A stretch of 11,666 bases of DNA from an uncultured Porphyromonadaceae bacterium (lineage in GTDB: Bacteria; Bacteroidota; Bacteroidia; Bacteroidales; Muribaculaceae). The stretch covers positions 1 through 11,666 of the forward strand of contig CABRZA010000073.1 of the NCBI GenBank assembly GCA_902475285.1. The letters are read 5' to 3'. The translations under genes and the position numbers were made by a program. Shown one piece after another: positions 6,642 through 11,666 of this stretch (position 1 is the first letter of the stretch; every line of letters begins with the position of its first letter). The notes under the pieces are model-generated. The model was not told where the DNA came from. It made no database searches and was given only the letters and a program-made list of their open reading frames with translations.

Positions 6642-9600
6642 TCATTTGCGGCGGCGCATCTTGTCGAGCGGGCTGCCTTTGTGTATCACGGGCTCGTGCG
6701 AATACTTGCGGATGTCGGCCGTAGCGGCGTCGGCGCCGCGCGAGGGGGCCTGTGCCGTGCGCTTGTCGAGCGCCGCGAACTCCTCGAAGTCGAATTCCTC
6801 GCCGGCATAGCGCTTGATGCGCTTCACTATGCTCTCGCGGCTGATGGTGCTGTAATAGGGTATGTCGTTGTTCATGCAGCTGTTCTGCTCCGAGCGGAAC
6901 ACGCCGCGGCTGTGCTTGTAGCCGCCTTCGAAGATGTCGACGATGTCGCTGTACCGCGCGTCGAAGATGAGGTGGCTCCATCCCACCATGTGCATCTTGC
7001 CGGTGAGCTCGAGGTTGTCGTACCACCCGATGGCCTTGCCGGCGAGCAATGCATCGGCATGCTCGCAGCATGTGCAGTCGCACGCGTCGATGAAGGCGTT
7101 GTGGTATATATACTCGTCGCCGAGCTTGCCGAAGCCGTGGCCGCCGGCCTCGTGCTGCATCACGCCGCGCGAGTCGAGAGGATAGCCGTAGGTGCTCTTG
7201 GGGCAGAAGGCTATGGCCGCGCCCGACGTCCACATCTGGCAGATGCCGCCGTAGTCGGTGCTGTTGGGAACGATGATGATGAGCGTCTGGTCGAGATTCG
7301 ACGCCGTCACCGTCGGGGCTTTGAGGGCGTAGTCGAACACCGCGTCGTAGTCGCACCGCAGACCCACGCCGCCGGTATAGGTGGTGCCGAAGCGGTTGTA
7401 GCGGATTTTGTTCACCGTGCCCACGCCCGACTCGGTCGACAGCGGGAAGGCCGTGTAGACGTTGAAGTAGTCGCGGTAGGTGGTGTAGGGCTCGATGCCG
7501 AAGAAGTATTCGATTTCTTCCTTCATGTCGGCAAGATAGGTGCCGTCGGATATTTCCTTGGCGTCGTAGCCGTCGCCGAGAATCACTATGTCGATGCCGC
7601 CGCGATTGCCCTTGGTGGCCTTTTGCAGGGCGATGTACTGGTCTTCGCCGTACTCGTAGCCGTGCTGCGTCACATGGCAGCTGTGCGTGTAGTCCTTGTC
7701 TTTGAGGCGGAACACCACGTCGCCTTCACGCGATTCGGAGGCGCCCGACGCATTGATGGTGAGCGTTATTTCGCTTTTCTTGCTGCCCGACTTCTGCGAC
7801 AGCCCGCACCACGAGGGCATCGACTCCACTTCCCAGTCGCCTTCGGCGTCGATAACGAGCGTCTGCTTGTGCTCGGTGCCGAGGGCGCATGCCACTGCCG
7901 GGCGGCACACCAGCTCGTGGTGGGCGGCGATGCGCTTGAAGTCGCACCAGCCAACGGCCGTGCCGTACTGTGCGAGCGAGGCCTCGGGCACCTCGAGGGT
8001 GAAGTTGTCTTTGGGAACGCCGTCGAACGCCCCCTCCTGAACATAGGGCGGTATCTCGCTTTTGCACACCGCCGACGCTATGGCGAAGCAGTCCTGGAAG
8101 GCACCGCCCGACTCGCCGTCGCTGCGTATGTTTTCGAGGCTTTCGGGGAAGACGAGCCCTTCAAGGCTGCGGCAGTTGGCGAAGGCGCCGGCGCCGATGG
8201 TCTGGAGGCCGTCGGCAAATTCGAGCGTGCCCGTCAGGCGCCAGTTGTTGGCGAAGGCTTGGTCGCCGATGGTGACGAGCGACGAGGGAAGCACCAGCTC
8301 TCCTGAGAAATCGCAGTCCCGGAACACGCGTTGGTCGATTACGGTGAGCTTCTTGGGAAGCGCGAGCTCGCCTTTGAAGGGGCAGCCCATGAAGGCCTCT
8401 TTGCCTATCGAGGCTATGCCGTCGTGCAGGTGGAGGTTGCCGTCGAAGCCGCAGTCCCAGAAGGTGACCTCGCCGATTTCCGTGACGCCCTGGGGTATTT
8501 CAAGCGAGCCGGTGAGGTTGGTGCACCGTTCGAAGGCGCCGCCGCCGAGCTTTGTAAGTTTCTCGGGCAGGCGCAGGCTGCCGTAAAGGCCCTTGCAGCC
8601 GCGGAAGGCAAAGCAGCCTATGAGCTCCACATTGTCCGGTATTACGAGCTCGCAGGTGAAGCCGCAGTCGGTGAACACGCCTATGGCGTAATTCCATTCC
8701 AGACCCATGTCGGTGTTGATGTTGCCCTGGCCGTCCTCGCCGTTGCCTATATAGCGCAGGCTTGCCGGCAGCGACAGTTTGCCCGTGAGGGAGCGGCATT
8801 CAAAGAACGCCGCACGCTGGATGTCGACAACACCTTCGGGTATTATCAACGAGCCGGTGAGGTAGTGGCAGCCTTCGAAGGCTTTTTCACCGATAGATGT
8901 GATGTTGTCGGGAAGCACTATCGATGTAAGCGAGGTCTTTCCCCGGAAGGCAAAGTGAGGTATCTGATCGTCCTTGCATTTGGCCCCGGCACTGCCGGCC
9001 TTGATTTTTACTTCTTTGAGGTTGAGGGCCTGGAGCGCCTCCATTTCATCGCGCATGAAGAGGAAGTCGGAGGCCGTGATCTCGCCGGTGATTTTCAGAT
9101 TGCGCAGGGTGGCGTGGTTCTTGCCGGCGGCGGCGATGCACGCTTTGAGGGTGCCGGCCTGCGGCACGTCGACTATCACATATTCCTTCGAGGTGGCGTC
9201 GTGGCTCACAAGGTCGTTTTCCCATGCCGTGATGCTCTCGCTTATGAGGGTGAGGGTATAGTCGCCGGTGGGTTCCTTCTTGTCGACCTTGATGCCGAAG
9301 TTGTTCATCTTGCCGCCGGTGTAGGCGAAGGCCTCGCTCTTGGAGAACTTGTAGGGAATGCCGCCTATGGTGATGCTGAACATTGCGGTGCCCCCCGCAA
9401 CGGTCTGCGGCACTACTACGGCACGCCATTCGTCGCCGCGCTTGGAGGGGATGATGGAGTTGCGGCCCATCTCGGTGCCGGCGCTCACGGTGCCCGTGGC
9501 GAGGTCGATTGAGGCGGTCTGCACGGTGTTGGTCACGAGCACCTGTTTGTCGGTGCGGGCCCACTCGCCGTCGGCGAAGCCTGTGCCCTCAACGAGTGTC

Positions 9601-10148
9601 ACGCGGGCGCAGGCCATGCGGTGGGCCAGCGGGAGGCGTATCACGTTTTCGGTGGGCTCCACGGCGGCGACTTTGCCCCACAGGAAGTCGGAGGCTTCGT
9701 AGCCGCCCATGGTGCCGTCGGAATAGGTGCGGTTTTGGTCGGCCTGCACGGCGAACTCGTAGCTGTTCACGTCGTCGACTGAGGCGTAGGGATAGTAGCC
9801 GTATACGTCGATGCGGGTGTGCTTGTCTTTCCAGAAGAGGTCGTAGGCCGAGTTCCAGCGGTATGCCTCGGCGTCGAAGGTATGGCGCACGTTGTCGCCG
9901 CGGTTGCCTTTCGATTGCAGGGTGCCGGGCTGTGTGCCTCGGTAGTCGACGATATACACGCCTATCACGTCGCCGTCGGCGAAGCCGCTGTCGTCGGCAC
10001 GGGTGGAGTATTCCTGCTCGATCTGGCCGGCAAGGCTTATTTTGCCGCTGCCGTCGCCGGTGGGTTCGGGAGCCTTGAAGTCGTCTTCCGAACAGGAGCA
10101 GAGCAGTGCCGCGCCGGCAAGGGCTGTGAGAATTATATGTCTTTTCAT
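6642..10148 (-). CDS. Fimbrillin / leucine-rich-repeat / BACON / M64 metalloprotease fusion lipoprotein
   Basis: The 1168-residue product has a lipoprotein signal ending LCSC (Cys19). Domains in order: Mfa-like fimbrillin (about 35-310; TRADDSGFADGDVIGVYIV, VYGYYPYAS, ASDFLWG, PLAHRMACARVTL); BspA-type cap (330-400; DFLFMRDEMEALQALNLKEV); about eleven leucine-rich repeats of 23-24 residues (404-687), most ending in Cys; a repeat-closing segment to about 745; BACON (752-838; SMPSWCGLSQKSGSKKSE, then CHVTQHG); and an M64 peptidase (about 840-1125). The peptidase holds the zinc motif HEAGGHGFGKLGDEY (H999, E1000, H1004) and FRSEQNSCMNN (1084-1094). The M64 family includes the clostridial IgA protease and many Bacteroides surface enzymes. 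All expected catalytic residues are present, so it should be an active zinc protease tethered to the outer surface. The substrate is unknown; host mucosal proteins or its own fimbrillin neighbours are possible. The ATG at 10148 precedes the signal directly. Confidence 0.93.
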   Translation of the reverse strand: MKRHIILTALAGAALLCSCSEDDFKAPEPTGDGSGKISLAGQIEQEYSTRADDSGFADGDVIGVYIVDYRGTQPGTLQSKGNRGDNVRHTFDAEAYRWNSAYDLFWKDKHTRIDVYGYYPYASVDDVNSYEFAVQADQNRTYSDGTMGGYEASDFLWGKVAAVEPTENVIRLPLAHRMACARVTLVEGTGFADGEWARTDKQVLVTNTVQTASIDLATGTVSAGTEMGRNSIIPSKRGDEWRAVVVPQTVAGGTAMFSITIGGIPYKFSKSEAFAYTGGKMNNFGIKVDKKEPTGDYTLTLISESITAWENDLVSHDATSKEYVIVDVPQAGTLKACIAAAGKNHATLRNLKITGEITASDFLFMRDEMEALQALNLKEVKIKAGSAGAKCKDDQIPHFAFRGKTSLTSIVLPDNITSIGEKAFEGCHYLTGSLIIPEGVVDIQRAAFFECRSLTGKLSLPASLRYIGNGEDGQGNINTDMGLEWNYAIGVFTDCGFTCELVIPDNVELIGCFAFRGCKGLYGSLRLPEKLTKLGGGAFERCTNLTGSLEIPQGVTEIGEVTFWDCGFDGNLHLHDGIASIGKEAFMGCPFKGELALPKKLTVIDQRVFRDCDFSGELVLPSSLVTIGDQAFANNWRLTGTLEFADGLQTIGAGAFANCRSLEGLVFPESLENIRSDGESGGAFQDCFAIASAVCKSEIPPYVQEGAFDGVPKDNFTLEVPEASLAQYGTAVGWCDFKRIAAHHELVCRPAVACALGTEHKQTLVIDAEGDWEVESMPSWCGLSQKSGSKKSEITLTINASGASESREGDVVFRLKDKDYTHSCHVTQHGYEYGEDQYIALQKATKGNRGGIDIVILGDGYDAKEISDGTYLADMKEEIEYFFGIEPYTTYRDYFNVYTAFPLSTESGVGTVNKIRYNRFGTTYTGGVGLRCDYDAVFDYALKAPTVTASNLDQTLIIIVPNSTDYGGICQMWTSGAAIAFCPKSTYGYPLDSRGVMQHEAGGHGFGKLGDEYIYHNAFIDACDCTCCEHADALLAGKAIGWYDNLELTGKMHMVGWSHLIFDARYSDIVDIFEGGYKHSRGVFRSEQNSCMNNDIPYYSTISRESIVKRIKRYAGEEFDFEEFAALDKRTAQAPSRGADAATADIRKYSHEPVIHKGSPLDKMRRRK

Positions 10149-10169
10149 AGTTGTCGGATTGTGGGGTTG

Positions 10170-11078
10170 TTATTCGGCTGTGCCGCCGTTGTCGTTGCCG
10201 TCGTCGGCCCATGGATTGATGCTCACGTTGACGCCGTTGGAGGTCTTGCTCAGCGTCACTGTGAACTTGTGGCTTTGGCCGGCCTCGAAGGTGAAGCCTT
10301 TGCTCAGATTGAACTCGCGGCCGTCGGCGGTGACGGTGATGAGCTTGCCTTCGGCCACGGTCTGAGGCACGATGATTGCCTTGTAGGCATTGTCGGTGCG
10401 GAGGGGCACGACGGTGGTGGCGTCGCCGGTGGCTGTGGCCGTGCCGGTGGAGAGGTCGACTACCGAGCCGCACTTCACGCCGTTGATTCTCACGCTGACG
10501 GCGGCTGCGGCGAGCGACTCGGGGGTGAAGCCGGCGCCGGCGGCGAGAGTTATCACCGCGCGGCTCATAACATGGCTTGCCGGGAGCAATATGGCCTCTT
10601 CGGTGGGAGCGATGTCGAGGGCCTTGCCGGCCAGAAGGTCGGAGGCCTTGTAGGCGGCTTCGGTCGACTGGTCGGGCCGCACGTCGAAGCTGTATGCGCG
10701 CACATCCGTTACCGAGGCGTAGGGATAGTAGAGGTAGAAATCGGCGTGGGTCGTCTTGTCCTTCCAATATACGGGGCTGTCGGGAGTCCATGTGCCGTCG
10801 TAGCGGAAGCGCATGTTGTCCACGTGGTTGCCGGCCGAGGCGAGCGTGCCGGGTGCGGTGCCGTTGTAGTTCACCACATAGAGGCCTATGCAGTCGCCCG
10901 CTTCGAAGCCGTGGTCGGTGGCGCGTGCGGCGTCGATGCCGGGATTGATTTTGATTTCAATCTTTTCCTCGGCAGGCGGCGCGGGCGGCTCGGGCGGCAC
11001 TTCCGCACCGCCTTTCGAGCACGATGCCGCAAGCGCGGCAACAGCAGTGAAAAGAGAAAAGGCAGTAAGCGTTTTCAT
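10170..11078 (-). CDS. Fimbrillin family (Mfa-like) lipoprotein, first gene of the operon
   Basis: The 302-residue product has a lipoprotein signal ending AASC (Cys20) and a Pro-rich spacer (28-37). The fimbrillin core (43-290) shows AARATDHGFEAGDCIGLYVV (50-69), FYLYYPYASVTDVRAYSF, KASDLLAGKA, SHVMSRAVITL, IIVPQTVAEG and INPWADDG. It aligns along its whole length with residues about 35-310 of the next gene's product, including NYNGTAPGTLASAGNHVDNM against DYRGTQPGTLQSKGNRGDNV, so the two share a duplication. R52-A53 is a candidate arginine cleavage site. It lies just behind the operon promoter with a leader of about 35 nt, and 21 nt before the protease fusion. It may be a pilin-like subunit or a surface lipoprotein; the assembly state is unknown. 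Confidence 0.9.
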   Translation of the reverse strand: MKTLTAFSLFTAVAALAASCSKGGAEVPPEPPAPPAEEKIEIKINPGIDAARATDHGFEAGDCIGLYVVNYNGTAPGTLASAGNHVDNMRFRYDGTWTPDSPVYWKDKTTHADFYLYYPYASVTDVRAYSFDVRPDQSTEAAYKASDLLAGKALDIAPTEEAILLPASHVMSRAVITLAAGAGFTPESLAAAAVSVRINGVKCGSVVDLSTGTATATGDATTVVPLRTDNAYKAIIVPQTVAEGKLITVTADGREFNLSKGFTFEAGQSHKFTVTLSKTSNGVNVSINPWADDGNDNGGTAE

Positions 11079-11109
11079 AGTAATTAGTGATAATTTTGGT
11101 TCAAAACTT

Positions 11110-11125
11110 ATTTTGACCTCAAAAT
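11110..11125. promoter_or_regulatory. Perfect palindrome ATTTTGA-cc-TCAAAAT over the -7 box and start site
   Basis: Arms 11110-11116 and 11119-11125 are exact reverse complements around CC. The palindrome overlaps most of the -7 box and the predicted transcription start, the classic place for a repressor operator. A related shorter repeat, TTTTG-gtt-CAAAA (11094-11106), lies 17-18 bp further downstream, between the start site and the ATG. The binding factor is not known; chance symmetry from the TTTTG of the -7 box is possible. Confidence 0.45.
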
Positions 11126-11150
11126 TACACCTTGTTTAAGGTCTGCCAAA
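11120..11150 (-). promoter_or_regulatory. Bacteroidetes-type promoter for the fimbrillin-protease-kinase operon
   Basis: Read on the minus strand, TTTG (11150-11147) is followed after 19 nt by TAATTTTG (11127-11120). This matches the Bacteroidetes -33 TTTG and -7 TAnnTTTG consensus with usual spacing. The start of transcription would fall near 11113, about 35 nt before the ATG at 11078. The leader is AT-rich with no clear Shine-Dalgarno site. It is the best promoter match in the window. Confidence 0.72.
11129..11142. promoter_or_regulatory. Inverted repeat ACCTT-GTTT-AAGGT between the -33 and -7 boxes
   Basis: Two perfect 5-bp arms flank a 4-bp centre, placed exactly in the 19-bp spacer of the operon promoter and 3 bp away from the 11110-11125 palindrome. 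A dimeric regulator bound here would block or distort promoter recognition. The match is short, so it is a candidate operator only. Confidence 0.4.
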
Positions 11151-11153
11151 ATT

Positions 11154-11187
11154 ATTTGCGGTTCAAACAGGTTCACGCCCCGCAAAT
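11154..11187 (-). terminator. Stem-loop after the Fic gene, likely terminator
   Basis: ATTTGCGG (11154-11161) and CCGCAAAT (11180-11187) are perfect 8-bp arms around an 18-nt loop, starting at the base next to the Fic stop codon. On the minus strand the hairpin is followed by AATTTTGG, a short and imperfect U-tract. The place and order suit an intrinsic terminator that separates the Fic transcript from the operon promoter just downstream. The long loop and broken U-tract keep the confidence moderate. Confidence 0.5.
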
Positions 11188-11666
11188 TTATTCTCGATAG
11201 CCTTCGTAGTAATAGGATTGTTCGATGCCTTTGAATATTATCTCGCGGTCGTCGGTGCGGTCGGTGAGAGCGGGGTGGAGGAGATAGCGGAGCTCGAGGT
11301 CGTTGACGGGGCTGCGTTCCATGGCTTGGAGATATAGGTCTTTGTCGACTTTCTGCCAGTCGACAACAACTCCGAGACGTGCGCGCAGGAGCATGTCGAG
11401 CCATATGCGCGTGGCGCGGCCGTTGCCTTCGAGGAACGGGTGCGCAACGTTCATTTCCACATACTTGGCTATGATTTCTTCATAGGTGCCCTCGGGCATT
11501 TTCTCGATTGCTGCCAGGGCTTCGCGAAGGTAAAGAGAATTGGCGAAGCGGAAGCCTCCCTTGCTGATGTTCTTCTCGCGTATAAGGCCGGCAAAATCGT
11601 AGAGGCCGTCGAAGAGTGCATGATGAATGGCTTGCAGGGCGGCAACTGTACCCGGCTCAAAAGTGT
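11188..11666 (-). CDS. fic: Class III Fic family protein AMP-transferase, 5' end outside window
   Basis: The stop is at 11188 and the frame stays open to the window edge, giving 158 visible residues; the N-terminus (perhaps 30 residues by comparison with short Fic proteins) is missing. Fic enzymes transfer AMP from ATP to hydroxyl side chains of target proteins. Visible are LFDGLYDFAGLIREKNISKG, FRFANSLYLREAL (flap region), the active-site motif HPFLEGNGRATR and, near the C-terminus, IEQSYYYEGY. The last fits the class III inhibitory motif (S/T)xxxE(G/N), in which the Glu blocks ATP binding in the resting enzyme, as described for the Neisseria meningitidis Fic protein, which this closely resembles from memory. 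It is therefore likely active but self-inhibited, and no separate antitoxin is required. It is on the same strand as the operon but separated by a stem-loop and the operon promoter. The target protein is unknown. Confidence 0.92.
   Translation of the reverse strand, partial: TFEPGTVAALQAIHHALFDGLYDFAGLIREKNISKGGFRFANSLYLREALAAIEKMPEGTYEEIIAKYVEMNVAHPFLEGNGRATRIWLDMLLRARLGVVVDWQKVDKDLYLQAMERSPVNDLELRYLLHPALTDRTDDREIIFKGIEQSYYYEGYRE

Larger units (their letters stand above)
751..11150 (-). other. Probable eight-gene operon
   Basis: Eight genes run head to tail on the minus strand. In transcription order the gaps are 21, 22 and 10 nt, a 1-nt overlap (TAATG), 9 nt, a 4-nt overlap (ATGA), then 2 nt (TAGCCATG). 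No internal gap is long enough to hold a full Bacteroidetes promoter plus terminator. The only well-matched promoter lies before the first gene, at 11120-11150. A single transcript of about 10.4 kb is inferred; promoters inside coding sequence are not excluded. Confidence 0.7.

Noticed and set aside
6366..8306. Long plus-strand open frame of 646 codons antisense to the protease and third fimbrillin
   Set aside because: Composition is Val/Ala/Gly/His-rich without domains, and it lies exactly over well-supported minus-strand genes. It is a by-product of GC-rich codon use.
9589..10791. Minus-strand open frame of 400 codons in another frame, spanning two genes
   Set aside because: Arg-rich low-complexity translation that reads through the stop and start of two real genes.
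9819..11087. Long plus-strand open frame of 422 codons antisense to two fimbrillin regions
   Set aside because: It has no family features, runs against genes with clear lipoprotein signals and motifs, and crosses a gene boundary.

Overview
The window looks like a GC-rich chromosomal segment from an order Bacteroidales gut-type bacterium. The supporting signs are fimbrillin-family (Mfa-like) lipoproteins, BspA-type leucine-rich repeats, a BACON domain, an M64 (IgA-type) metalloprotease, A-rich leaders in place of strong Shine-Dalgarno sites, and promoter boxes of the Bacteroidetes type (TTTG / TAnnTTTG). The genus cannot be fixed from sequence alone; the high GC would suit Alistipes- or Muribaculaceae-like organisms.

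Layout. At the left edge one plus-strand gene (172-687) encodes a small winged-helix-like protein with a proline-rich tail. It lies behind an AT-rich leader with several inverted and direct repeats and a TAACTTTG box. It converges on a long minus-strand operon of eight genes that fills 751-11078. The operon reads in the order: fimbrillin lipoprotein (10170-11078); a 1168-residue lipoprotein fusing fimbrillin, leucine-rich repeats, BACON and M64 protease (6642-10148); a third fimbrillin (5747-6619); a membrane-anchored NTF2-like protein (4891-5736); an exported protein with a PEGA-like region and a probable C-terminal beta-barrel (3908-4891); an FN3/leucine-rich-repeat lipoprotein (2261-3898); a tail-anchored Ser/Thr kinase (1326-2264); and a small protein with an SSIKRIWGY motif (751-1323). 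All gaps are 22 nt or less, and two junctions overlap (ATGA and TAATG), so co-transcription and partial translational coupling are likely. A good promoter (TTTG-N19-TAATTTTG) with two palindromes in and around the core lies at 11110-11150. At the right edge is the 3' part of a class III Fic AMP-transferase gene, followed by a stem-loop that probably ends its transcript.

How the genes may work together (inference): the first three genes place fimbrillin-type proteins, one carrying a zinc protease, on the cell surface. The next five could form an envelope-spanning module with periplasmic, outer-membrane and surface members plus an inner-membrane kinase and a cytoplasmic partner. The single operon suggests surface adhesion/proteolysis and kinase signalling are made together. 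No known system matching the whole set is recognised from memory. No RNA genes, CRISPR arrays or insertion sequences are seen. No gap between genes exceeds 300 bases.
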